A stretch of 51,095 nucleotides of DNA. It comes from Hymenochaete sp. R1. Lineage: Eukaryota > Basidiomycota > Agaricomycetes > Hymenochaetales > Hymenochaetaceae. Positions 38,089 through 48,199 of the stretch are shown here, piece after piece (position 1 is the stretch's first letter; each line of letters begins with the position of its first letter). The DNA is taken from NCBI GenBank assembly GCA_019400425.1, contig JAFREE010000172.1, positions 1 through 51,095 on the forward strand, read 5' to 3'. The notes under the pieces were generated by a model. It did not search any database. It was not told the origin of the DNA and was given only the letters and a program-made list of their open reading frames with translations. The position numbers and the translations under genes are program-made.

Positions 38089-38821
38089 ATGCAGTGCACT
38101 GTAGTCGATTTGGAGGCCGGTGAGTTTTAGTGCGTGGGTCAAGCGCCCTTACTAATTTACTAGGAGGTAAATGCCCTACCAACCGAGATCCAGGCCACCA
38201 GCCACCGACTGGAACGCACAAGGGCGACGAACGTCCAAACTCACCCTCGTGTTCTAATCGAGACTCGGACTCTCAGATCCGGGACTCTCGCGAGCTCAAG
38301 TATTCAGACGTTATAACTTGTCTGGTTGTGAATACGTTTACTTAATTTGAATTTTGCAGCAAAAGTTAACCTCTGATCTTCTACTTTCAGCCTGCAGCTG
38401 TCTCGTCGATTGCAGGACAGTTGTTATCCTCCGCCACTCAGGACCCACCGACTCTAAAGCCGGTGATAACACGCTTAATTTCTATATTTCTATTCATCGC
38501 ATTCGATTTTTCAATGCTGGCGTTACATTATACGTTCAAAGCCAGCTCCGAGTCGAAGGAGCCATCCGAATCACTGAAAAGCAGACGTTGGGAATGGCTA
38601 CGAACAATCTTTGTAAGTCGTCAAACGGACGATCGTATCATTCAAAATTTTAATAATTTTCATAGAGCCAGGGAAATTGGAAACTGATCCTTTTCGGGTT
38701 TATATCAGAAGGGTCATTAATGATTTCTCTGATACTCTCCCTGTTCCGGACACAAGGATTAGCTGTTGGACTCCTCGCCATAACCATCTTCTTAACTGGT
38801 TTGGCCCTGTACTTTATTTAG
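38089..38821 (+). CDS. Hypothetical small membrane protein (three helices)
   Basis: Four exons (38089-38119, 38164-38309, 38391-38612, 38666-38821) encode 184 residues with introns of 44, 81 and 53 nt, all in phase. The first 60 residues are polar and rich in Asp/Arg/Ser. Three hydrophobic helices follow: PVITRLISIFLFIAFDFSML, then LILFGFISEGSLMISLILSL, and GLAVGLLAITIFLTGLALYF at the very C-terminus. No signal peptide or known motif. A TATA box upstream and tidy splicing support a real gene. The family is not recognised. Confidence 0.55.
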
Positions 38822-39520
38822 CAGAATGTCGGCACTGCTTAGACCTTCCTGTTTTTACCTAGACACCCACCTTGATGAATCCCCTTATCAAGGGCATCCC
38901 AAATTTGGTTTGCGCTCTCTTCAGCGGCTCGGAAATGAAATGAAATAAATAAAATCCACAGCCCCCAATATCGGACAAGTCTCGTTCGGCGAGAGTTTTC
39001 GGCGGGTTTGGCCTTGGATAATTCAAGGCTTTTACTCTCGGAGATCAAATTCCGGAAACCTTGAAATACTTCCAAACCGATGCGCAGAACATTGATTTCT
39101 ACAGCTTTCTTTGGCCTTAGCCTCAAATGCATGTCCTTGTACCCCCCCGGTATTGCGATGGATGAGTGGTAAGTGCACTTCAAGAAGCTATGCAGAAACT
39201 GTCGTATATAACAGGATGTTCTTTTTTTCATACACGATCTAAATTGTCTCAGAGAATACGAGACAGTTAGCAATGAGTTCTAGAGAGGATTGAGAACAAG
39301 TACCTGTGGTAGAGACGACTGAAACGTGGATTCGTGCGTGCAGCATTCGCCGAGTTGAGCGTTGCATTCGCCATTCTGCATCCCAACCCAATTCCGAGCA
39401 CATCCTTTTAGGTGTAACGTACCGATAATGAAGATATATCAATCCCTAAGTTCCAGTCAAATCCGTCATATTCCCCACCCTCCCCCCTTCAACAACACTT
39501 GGCTTCCCCCCCTTCTTAAG
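38822..39520. other. Intergenic
   Basis: A 144-codon minus-strand frame (39,273-38,839) fills much of this space. It has no domain and overlaps the 3' flank of the membrane-protein gene, so I do not call it. The C-rich stretch at about 39,475-39,515 is the likely promoter edge of the gene at 39,521. Confidence 0.35.
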
Positions 39521-42001
39521 ATGCCAAAGGATACTCCGGCGAATCGCGCAGGACAGAGGAAGCCTGTATGCAGCAATTGTCGAAAAAGGAGCGTAAAAGC
39601 AAGCTTCCTAACACTCTATCAAAATAACAGTTTGCTGAAGTCCATTTCCTAGTGTGTTATGCCATCGGATACTCCCCCTTGTGCGGAGTGCAAGAGAAGG
39701 AACAGGGAGTGTCATGGACGGGAGCCCACCCGCGCAAAGAAAGACAGACTTCTGCGGATGAAGCGCAGAAGCCAAAGTGACCGAGAGAAAACCAGTCTCT
39801 CGCGGTCGAGCCAGGTATAACTAACGCCAAACATCGCAACCAGCTACTTCGTCTGACGATATCTGTAGGATAGAAGCGAGTCAGTTTCGTCAGCGCCTGA
39901 TGTAGATATGACAGACACCGTGACGGCTTTGGAGCGAATTTCCTTGTTGCGTGAAACAAGTAATGCAAATACGAATTACACCCAAGGATTGTATCTGCCG
40001 ACGTCTGCACTGGCAATTGATTCTTCCGGGCGAAATAGCACAGTACTTGGAGCTCACCAACGGCATTCAACCAGCCACTCAAGAGTTGAGCCCTCCAGTC
40101 CAAGCCCTTCGACTTCTGAAGCACCTTTTCCGACAGGTGGAGGAAGCGGGGCATGGCAACTTGGGCTCGAGTCCATGCTTTCGCGGCAATCTGGTGACAC
40201 TATGGTCCGTTTATAGACGTCTATACTCAGTTCTTTATGTAGAGTACTTACCGTGCGGATCACCATCCGGTAAATTTCTACAAAGCCCCACCAAAACCAG
40301 GGCCAAGTAAGAACGAGGATTGAGATCTCGTCAGCTTTCCCGGATACAGGACCATTAAGCGTCGATTCTTGTTTTTCTCATTCTTACTACCAAGCTTTGC
40401 GGTAGGCCAAATGATTCGTTCGTCTATAAATCATAAAGCTTGAAGAAATTTAAGAGCCAACTCGCTGCTGGCAGCAGGGTCCCCAGGACAGAGCGAGTCG
40501 CGGTGGTCACCGTAGTAAGTGGCAATTTCACAAACTTGGCTTGCTTTGATGATCCTGACGATCGCTTATGTAACGCGAATGTATTCAAGTACTGGACCCG
40601 CAATTACTTCCGAGTTTCGACCAGCAGTATCAACACCAACAACGTCCGGGTTCTCCAGCAACGCGCACAGTCAAACACATAATTTGAGCGCACCAGCAGA
40701 TGGCAGGACGGTGTCAGGGTCTTCAGCATACAGAATTTTACCGGCTATTGTTCAGCAGCAGCCTATAGCGCAGGCCATTTCGTTGAGTTTGTTTCCAAGC
40801 GACGTTCAGGCAGCGCACCGGTCCTTTCAGACGTGAGTTATTCTAACCAAGCTGCCACGTTTCTAACTTTGGACAAGTCCCGACTCTGATGCAGAAGCGC
40901 AAATTGATTATTCTCAATGGATACAAGCTTTCGCCATGTCGATGAACCAGCAACCATACTCACACTCGGTAAGTCTATTACATATCACCGTATAAATGTG
41001 ATGCCTGATAGGATTTTCTCAGCGAAATGATCCGGCACATTCAACAGCAGGTTTTAATGCAGAGCTGGACACTCATACTGGAATCAGAAATCCTATTGAT
41101 GCTGAGGCGAGTCGCGCGCACCTTTCCGTTTCAGAGGAAGGTTTCTTTCTGTCTGGCGATGCACCTACAGCACCTACAACGTGAGCCCTCGGGTACTTTG
41201 TCGTCAAAAAAGGTTACTCAAATAAAAATACTTGTTAGAGTGTCGAGGCGTGAGACCCAGGACCGACAAGTACAATCATTGAAGTAGGTCATTAACTTAG
41301 ACCATGCCATACAGACGTAAGGCTTATTTACTCACGTGGCCTGCAGTTCTTACATTGATTCTTATCGAATCTCTGGCAATATTTTCGGTTCGCTGGTAGA
41401 AGGTCAGACGATTGACGATGGTGCCCTCCAAGCCCTTCCACGAGATGGAATCGGGGAATCGGGACTGTCGCCATTTGGAGAAACGTGGCTGGAGAATAAT
41501 TGGCTGTGAGTGAATATACGTGCTCTGAGCAATCGGTACTCATGCTCATTGAAATAATCTCCAGTTCTACATTGACGGACAACTTCGCCGATCCAGAGTC
41601 AGTCAATGCAACTAGGCATTTCATGTCCGATTTTAGTGAACCATACCCAGTAAGCTGCAGCTGCCCTATTTATTCTTCTTCCCGGTCTATAACTGTGCAT
41701 AACTCTTGAATAATCTTAGCGCAGTGCGGGGCACTCAAGAACAAGGGACTCGAGAGAGCCTCTCATTGGACACCAAAATGTCCAAGTTCTGACATCTAAT
41801 TTGGTAGTGCCAGACCTAGCCGAAGAATCCGCATCTCGATCTCCTCAAGAACACCTTCGTAACGCTGTCGCAGGGCCATCGCAGCGCAACGCGTCGGCCA
41901 TAATCAACGAAAGGCGAGTTTTCTACATAAAGGGCCTCGATTTTTTGTCGAAGACAATCTCATCGATCGATTTAGAGGTGTCGAGGCCACTCCGCAGTTA
42001 G
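39521..42001 (+). CDS. Zn2Cys6 zinc-cluster transcription factor, 12 exons, GC-AG first intron
   Basis: Exons: 39521-39598, 39653-39814, 39869-40204, 40243-40306, 40478-40514, 40590-40832, 40878-40968, 41023-41180, 41239-41283, 41347-41505, 41565-41649, 41720-42001; 579 residues, all phases add up. The cluster is C17-X2-C20-X6-C27-X8-C36-X2-C39-X6-C46. The third cysteine opens exon 2, and the correct CRKRSVKC spacing is only obtained if intron 1 uses a GC donor (GCAAGC, 39599) and AG acceptor (39652); the alternative GT donor six bases earlier would give X4. A basic linker (TRAKKDRLLRMKRRSQ) and long Ser/Pro-rich regions follow. Intron 3 is only 38 nt; intron 4 (171 nt) might hide another exon. 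No MHR domain seen. Confidence 0.7.
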
Positions 42002-42841
42002 AGTCCCACGGAACATACGCTTGGGAACTCGAGTATGATTTGTTTTGAACGGAGAAATTATACTTAGACGCTTTCCCAATACTTCATCGGCTACTTATAG
42101 TCGTCGAATAGTAGAAGCCAATTCCAATCTTGCTTTTGACCTTCAATCACTAATTTTCGTCATCTACGATGCTAATCGCTTCCCCGGTGTCGCATCTTCT
42201 TTGTTCTGAAATTCTATGTATATACAGACATCCTTTTTCTCGCCATCGAGTATCTTGTTTTTCTCCGAGGTTTAACGTCTCGATTCCAAACACACACATG
42301 GCCATTAGTAACATATACTATATAATATATTTGTATGTTTGCCATCGTAGTGTAAAATAGACGAATCGTGCCCCACGACTATGCATAATTCCAACCATTT
42401 TCTTGATAATTTCGATCAAGTCACGCTGACGCAAATGTCGTGCAGTCGTATGGTAGGACGCGTCCGGTCGCTTAGCTTCCCCCTTTTGAGTCTCAATGAG
42501 TGATAGATTTATGATCATTCATATTACAATCTACAAGTTCCTCCAAACATAACAACAGCAACGACAAGAACAAGAAGCCGAAGAAAGCATGAAAATAGAC
42601 TTCCATGTAAAATGGTTGAGAAACATGAGCATACGGTGGAAGTTTCTAACTCTATCTGCTCAGCAGAAGCGAGTATAAGAAAGGTATAATGGCGGTGAGA
42701 TACATGGGTTATTACGTGACATTAAGATCGACTGGAAAGGATTATTGGCTAAGAAATACGTTTTCTTTAACGTACGCGCTATGAGGAACTGTTGGACTAA
42801 TTGGACTAAACGACTCCAACGGCAGACTGATCGAGAATGAA
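42002..42841. other. Convergent intergenic region
   Basis: 3' flanks of the 12-exon zinc-cluster gene (plus) and the micro-exon gene (minus). AT-rich with no domain-bearing frame. Confidence 0.4.
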
Positions 42842-43858
42842 TTAGTGATTCAATGAATGATTCGTACGCGCGTGGACCCACTTTGGAGCGCAATATTTCT
42901 CTACCAACTCCGGATTTTCGTTAATAAGCTTGATATTGTCCATGTCCTCGGGCGATATCATGTGGGATCCGTAGATATCATCGTATACGTGTTCCTCGAT
43001 ATTTGAGCCGTTGTTTAAAATGAACGACTCCGAATATTGGGTCTCACTGATCGGTGTTGATGAGTTCGACTCAGATGTCCAAGAACCTTGATCGTAGTAT
43101 AAGTCTGGAGTCAATCCGAGGTCACATGGACTCTCGAAACTCGAATCAACTTGGATCATCTCGTGCAAGTCCTCGCTGTATCTACCAACGTCGTGATGGA
43201 GAGTATCGAATGAAAATTCGAAAACCCCAGGTTGGCCGGCAAGAGCATGGAAGACGTGTGGTTGGTTGCTGTCCAAAGCCTCGGAATCCACTGAAAATTG
43301 CGTAGGAGGGGCACCCACATATTCATTGAACATCGTCGATGGGTATAGTTCCGCCGTCATTCCCAGATTAACGCCTGGATCAATGTTCTGCTCTGCATGC
43401 ATCTCCGCTGGGGCACTTGATTCTACATAGTTTGGAGCGATGTGTGGTTGATAAGTTGCGATTGCAGTCGGAGACGCGAAAGTAGAATTTTCTTTCTGCG
43501 ATGCAGAGTCAGCATTCCAGATCAAAATAGATTAAGTACGAGGCGATACGAACACTTTCAGTATTGAAATCCAGCACACCCAAGCTTTCATTTGGCACTC
43601 CTTTGACCCGTGCACGGTGCTTGTCATCCCGCTTCTTCTCATCATTCCGCTTTACGCGAATAGGATCAATGAATGGGCGATACTTTAAGAAAACATTGAA
43701 CAACACCATTGCAGAACCACATTTCGACCAACTCACCTCCTCTCCAGTCTCCACGATGAACATAGAGTCGGCAAGGACTTCGGGCGAGCGCTAAAGATGC
43801 CAGATAATTAGCTAAATGGTATGGGCGAAAAACGAAGCTTGCTCACTTTAGAGCCCAT
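42842..43858 (-). CDS. Hypothetical acidic protein with 12-nt first exon
   Basis: Four minus-strand exons: 43858-43847, 43790-43737, 43682-43554, 43495-42842; 282 residues, all introns phase 0 and 54-58 nt. The first coding exon is just ATG plus three codons before GTGAGC. A basic block (IRVKRNDEKKRDDKHRARVKG) near residue 35 resembles a DNA- or RNA-binding or nuclear-targeting segment. The long last exon is acidic, aromatic and Ser-rich (WTSESNSSTPISETQ; EEHVYDDIYG), as in activation domains. No domain is recognised and no zinc cluster is present. It sits among zinc-cluster genes, so a regulatory role is a reasonable but unsupported guess. An internal ATG in exon 2 could be used instead. Confidence 0.5.
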
Positions 43859-44478
43859 TGCTTGATTGCGATAACACAACTACGGGATAGACTGGACTAG
43901 TTGCAGTAGATTTCGCCTCTTGCTAGAGCGAGGATGGCAAACGAAATCACCTAAGGAACTTTCTGTCCTTAGTATTTTAAGGCGAGTATACGAAGAGGAG
44001 ACTTCTAAAGTCGGGTACAAGACATAGCAAGAGCCAACCTCGAACGTCTCTTAACCCAAGTAAGGCTTGTGGGCAAAAAGGTGCTCGGTCGACGATGGCG
44101 AATTCATTTTGAATGGATGCACACAAGCTCGGCGAAAGTGTTGATGTATTGATATTGGATTCAACATCGGCGAAGGTCATTGGTAACACGGGTTTTATGT
44201 CGGCGAGATTTGGGTTGATGCTGAACAAGACGAAAGCCAAACGTGGTATTGAACCAGAGGAGACATACTCCCCAACTTGAAGTTGCTATCCAAATCATAT
44301 TGAAATGATCGCTGATAGGGCGAGGGAAAACATGCGCACTGCCATACAACAGAGGACTGTAGGCACGTCGAGTAAGAACTCTGCGAGTAGAAGTCGGTGT
44401 TTACTGTCGGAAGTTCCAGGCGAGTTCCAAAGACGGTCTTCGGATGAAACAGTCGCCGTCTTACACTGTTAGAAACAC

Positions 44479-44820
44479 CTCTACCCATGATTGGCCGGTA
44501 TAGATCGAAGCTTGTGCATACCATCCGACCGGGAGGAGCTCGACAGTATCCGTGTGTCTTCCGATTGGCCGATTTGAAGGTCGATTTCCGGGTCTCCGTA
44601 CATGGACGTTCGTGATAAGATTCCAAACAAGAGAAAAGACCCAGTCAGTCAAAGTGATGAGTTGGGAAGTATTCAAGTTGTACGTAACGGTGATGGCTAG
44701 CCGCGACGGGGAGGGTAACGATAAACACGTTGTTTGCTTACCCACCTCACTCGAAACGCACTCCTTGAGCACACACTTCGACCGACCTAGGCCATTAGGA
44801 TTGGCCTTCGTCACAGCATT
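44479..44820 (-). CDS. Internal exons of an unresolved gene
   Basis: Two coding-like pieces, 44820-44742 and 44696-44479, join in phase across a GTAAGC...GGCTAG intron. They read VTKANPNGLGRSKCVLKECV, then TVTYNLNTSQLITLTDWVF and HTDTVELLPVGWYAQASIY. The left piece begins after a TTTGCTCAG acceptor and has no start; an ATG with about 20 upstream codons (near 44,883) is nearby but out of frame without further splicing. Downstream frames to about 43,977 also look partly coding (FNMIWIATSSWGVCLLWF; NPNLADIKPVLPMTFADVE) but I cannot choose among them. Family unknown; either an orphan gene or one in decay. Confidence 0.3.
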
Positions 44821-45486
44821 CTGAGCAAATCAAAGATGAACTCCTGGTCGATCGCTGAATGCAGTGGCCGAATCAACAACATTGGGTAGATGGTAGTACA
44901 TTCGGACGCTCGTCTGTATCAATTCGTGGACATTTACGACACCGTGACGCAACACTCTTGCTGCCAGTATCAAACTGGAACCTGTGCAAGCATAGGCTTA
45001 AATACACCTCTACTGGGGATCTCAGAAGGCGAATGCATCCGGTCTTCCTGGCTCTCGGACCTCATCGTGACGTTTAAACAAGACGCCCTCCTCGGACTCA
45101 CGTCGGTAGATGGTGATCGACTTACGGCCTGTAGCTTCTCGAAGCAAGTTTCGAGAGTTGGATACTGAACAGACTACTGCGGCTAAAGTCATTCGCGACG
45201 ACCATGTTGGTGCGACGGCCATCTGTAGCGAAACTTCTTTGGCTAGACCTTTGGTAGCTATTGAAGGACGCTATACATACGACCGTGGTCTTTAAGCTTC
45301 AGCTAGCCAACGTGAATCTGGATCAAGATCTCTTCTCTGTGCCAATGACAAGCAAATGAAAAGCTGTCATCACATCAAGTGAGTCCAGCAATATTAACAA
45401 CGCTTTACCGTTATTTAATACTTCATTTTGATCCGCACAATTGAAATTTTTGCAATAAAGACACCCAGAATCGCCATAAACCTTAT
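44821..45486. other. Intergenic or unresolved gene ends
   Basis: Short overlapping frames on the plus strand (44,890-45,168; 45,110-45,295) are not linkable into a gene I can defend. Confidence 0.3.
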
Positions 45487-45870
45487 ATGGATCTCGGCTC
45501 GCTGGCTTGCGCGATGAAAAATGAATCTAGTGAAATCATTTTCTCACTCGAAGAGAACTCTTTGAAAACCGTCTATGAGCGAGCGTCCAATCAATGCCCG
45601 TGTAAGTGTGTCTTATGTCTTTTAGCGCGGAACATTCACTGATTACGCTCTGATAGGTCGTATCTGGTTCGGGATACTGATATCCATGGCTACAGCAAAC
45701 ATTCTCGTTTGCCACCTGGTTACTTCCTCTTCAACATGGTGACTGGGAATATTGCCGGAAAGGGCAAGCACCTTGAGGGATCATATACAGCCTTCTTAAT
45801 ACAATCACTGGAATCTGCCAGCGTGCCTGACTGTACTCGATGCCCTTTCAGCATCGGGGGCAGCTCGTAG
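45487..45870 (+). CDS. Small orphan protein with overlapping splice donors
   Basis: Model: exons 45487-45599 and 45657-45870, 108 residues. Exon 1 starts at ATG and reads MDLGSLACAMKNESSEII and onwards to Asn-Gln-Cys-Pro. The donor region is GTGTAAGT: splicing at the first GT (45600) leads to a long hydrophilic second exon (YLVRDTDIHGYSKHSRLPPG, then KGKHLEGSYTAFLIQSL), while the second GT (45602, the stronger GTAAGT) shifts frame to a short hydrophobic end (WFGILISMATANILVCHLV). Both are open. No signal peptide or domain is recognised. Confidence 0.35.
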
Positions 45871-46391
45871 AGGTCAATAAGAAGACAATACTTCACGAGG
45901 TGAGCCTTCAGATCGGATCCTCTGAAAGCTCTTGGCCATCGACTCTGGACGGGAAGCATCTCAACACTCTACCAAAAACCTGATTTTTTTTTGCCATGGG
46001 CTTGCAAAACAAAGACAGCACTCGGCTAGACATAGTTATCGTCCCCTTCTCTCCTCCAGATAAACCAAAAAGGTGGTGTATATTATTTTCTCCTGTAGCT
46101 ACCGCTAAGCTCACATTGGACATCTCCTACAGCCTGAGCTCTCGCCGAAAATGTTGTTGGAACGTCCTCTCCCCGTTTGCGTCTGGTGTTGGCTTTCAGC
46201 CCTTTCACTTGCAAGGGCATATCCTCTCACATCGGATGAAGATGTTGTGCTTGAGTCTCGCATATAAATACGACGAACCTTTCGATTCTCAGTCCAGACA
46301 TTCTAACTCACAAGTGAAAAGGTGAGACCTGCTTACTTTATCCTTGCTTTCGGCATCCTCATGAACGATTGTCCGATACTGGATATTCAAG
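45871..46391. other. Intergenic
   Basis: No gene recognised. One 109-codon plus-strand frame (45,996-46,325) lacks domain features. Confidence 0.35.
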
Positions 46392-46628
46392 ATGAGTTCA
46401 CAAATCTACGCCATATACACCCCGGAGATAGTGAAAGCCCAAGGCGGAGTAATCAAACGGAAGACCGTATGTAAGCCTTGCCAAAATGCGCGCCAAGCTG
46501 TAAGTATTCCGACCCGAACTACATTTTTAATCGACTCTAACTAACGCCCATTTGTAATTTTAAAGTGCAATGGCAGGAGCGAGAATACCCCTTGCGAGCG
46601 GTGTTCAAAGAGAAAGATACAATGTGTC
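46392..46628 (+). CDS. Zn2Cys6 zinc cluster, downstream part unresolved
   Basis: Two exons, 46392-46499 and 46566-46628, encode 57 residues that form a perfect cluster: C27-X2-C30-X6-C37-X8-C46-X2-C49-X6-C56 (TVCKPCQNARQA, then CNGRSENTPCERCSKRKIQC). The intron (GTAAGT...TTTAAAG, 66 nt) is phase 0 and ends exactly before C37. A donor GTAAGC follows residue 57. The next possible acceptors either stop within six codons (after 46,686) or enter a Cys-rich frame (from about 46,793 to 47,004) with no regulator-like features. It is either a very small zinc-cluster protein or a regulator whose body was lost. Confidence 0.6.
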
Positions 46629-47829
46629 GTAAGCATCTACTCTTTCTGATACAAACTTGAGCTGATTTTTATATGTTTCGGTAAGAACTTTGTCCACCGA
46701 AACTAATGGCCGATATTATATCATCGGTGAAATGGATCATGTACGGGAACGTGTCGGTAACGGGAATGGGCCTGCGATATGTTTCCAGAAGGAGGTTTTA
46801 TCCTCTGTTCCGGTCGTATACATTTCGTGCTCGAGTGTTTGTAATGGAATTCTTATTTGCGTTTCACGATTGTTCGAGACTTTTTGGGAGCAGCCTCATG
46901 CCCCTTCTCCCCCCACAATATGTGCGCACCGATCTGTCTCGGTGTCCTATCAAGTCAAACGTCCGCGTCATTTCATGAGCACGATGCATGCATCTGTTTT
47001 CTGAACCAGCATACCTGTCTCATGTATGTGCCCCTGTTGTGAGGGTAATAGAAGGGTAAATGATGACATGTGTCAACGGATTCTTTCTTCGTTCTCGAGT
47101 GAGCGAGTGAGGACCTACCGAGCTCCCATAAGAATGAACCACTCGAATACTTTTACGCCAACAGAACTATTTCGACAATTCTCGATTTCACATATTTACT
47201 TCTTGTGGCACGGACTCTCACCGTGTCTGCGCATCGCCGCTTCTCCAAACTGCTCTATATCTATTACCTTCGTGAACACTCCTATTAGAAAGGACTTTGG
47301 CATGGATCTAGCACTCCTTTTGAACTTGACAGTCCGCATTTGAGGGTCGGCGCGTGCATCTGTCGGATATATTGTACAGCGTATGATTACAGGAACACCA
47401 AGACAAACGGTCATCGAAAGGCCATAATTTGTTTCTCAACGGCACACGACCCTAGTCAACCTCGGTGTCAAGAATGCAGGTGTTATTGACCCGGATATCA
47501 TTGCACCTTAGATCAATTTTGACGTTCAATACCAGTAGACGCCTGATAAATGGGTCACTCTTTCTGATGATACACACCTATGATTGGCCACGGTATGTGA
47601 ACACCCTTCTCCACTCTCTTTGCCTGCAAGCGCGGGTTGACAGGTTCGCCCCTCCATTTCTCCAATACGAGGATTAATTGTCAGTAGCGTGCTCTTTCGT
47701 GTCAAGCGTGTCACTGTCGCAGCTCATGCCGATGTATGTTGGATATGCGTGTGCCCGAGATCAATTGTTCGGGCGCTGAGCGTATTCTTCAATGATTTGT
47801 CCGGCCACAGGGAATAACACTGGAACACG
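46629..47829. other. Gap, possible 3' exon of the zinc-cluster gene
   Basis: 46,793-47,004 could be a terminal exon of the preceding gene. Nothing else recognised until the TATA box at 47,830. Confidence 0.3.
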
Positions 47830-47838
47830 TATAAAAAG
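47830..47838 (+). promoter_or_regulatory. TATA box of the repeat-peptide gene
   Basis: TATAAAAAG, 104-112 bp before ATG 47,942. A strong TATA with this spacing often marks highly inducible fungal genes. Confidence 0.6.
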
Positions 47839-47941
47839 GTCTGGATGGATGAATCGTCTTGTTTTGTTCAGTATCCATTCAAAATTTCTTCTTCGTGTTT
47901 CACTTTACACCGAAGACTTGGACAAACTTTCTCGAAGCACG

Positions 47942-48199
47942 ATGAGACTATCAGCCACCGTTGTTACTATTGTTGTCCTCCAACTGATGACGTTGGTTAT
48001 CTCTACCCCTCTTCGCACGGTCAGCACATACCTTGTTGACTTTCAGTTTACTTGAACTAAAGTCTACATTCAGGACCAAGAAGCGCACGGTTTCGTTGCT
48101 CGAGATGCAGAACCTTTGGCTGCTACCTTCAAGCGAGAAGCAGAACCGTTGGCAGATACCTTCAAGAGAGATGCTGAGCCTCTCGCAGACACCTTCTAA
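47942..48199 (+). CDS. Secreted Kex2-processed repeat-peptide precursor
   Basis: Two exons, 47942-48019 and 48074-48199 (intron GTCAGC...TTCAG, 54 nt, phase 0), encode 67 residues. Residues about 1-22 are a signal peptide (MRLSATVVTIVVLQLMTLVIS, then T-P). After a short spacer ending VAR come three units: DAEPLAATF-KR, EAEPLADTF-KR and DAEPLADTF at the stop. Lys-Arg is the Kex2 kexin site of the late Golgi; each unit begins with Asp-Ala or Glu-Ala, the X-Ala dipeptides that a Ste13-type dipeptidyl aminopeptidase removes in yeast alpha-factor. Predicted products are nonapeptides, or EPLA(A/D)TF heptapeptides after trimming. ATG 47942 is chosen because it opens the signal peptide. It converges with the pseudouridine synthase. 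No Tyr is in the core, so Tyr-ether cyclisation as in ustiloxin/phomopsin is unlikely. The receptor or modifying enzyme is unknown. Confidence 0.75.
48104..48196 (+). repeat. Three 33-nt tandem coding units (last lacks the KR codons)
   Basis: Units start at 48104, 48137 and 48170. Between units 2 and 3, the nine peptide codons differ at several synonymous positions (CCG/CCT, TTG/CTC, GAA/GAG, GCA/GCT, GAT/GAC) but at only one amino acid (Glu/Asp). Confidence 0.85.

Noticed and set aside
38110..38200. tRNA-like minus-strand pattern (CTCGGTTGGTAGGG D-arm look-alike and a hairpin with CCTCCTA)
   Set aside because: No T arm with TTCRA loop and no pairing acceptor stem; the interval is explained by the first intron and exon 2 of the small membrane-protein gene.
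38839..39273. 144-codon minus-strand open frame
   Set aside because: Single frame without domain, splice partners or promoter signs; overlaps the expected 3' flank of the membrane-protein gene.
47942..48199. Interpretation as a mushroom lipopeptide mating pheromone
   Set aside because: Those precursors end in a CaaX box and have a single product; this one has no cysteine at the C-terminus and instead carries a signal peptide and KR repeats. No Ste3-type receptor was recognised in the window.
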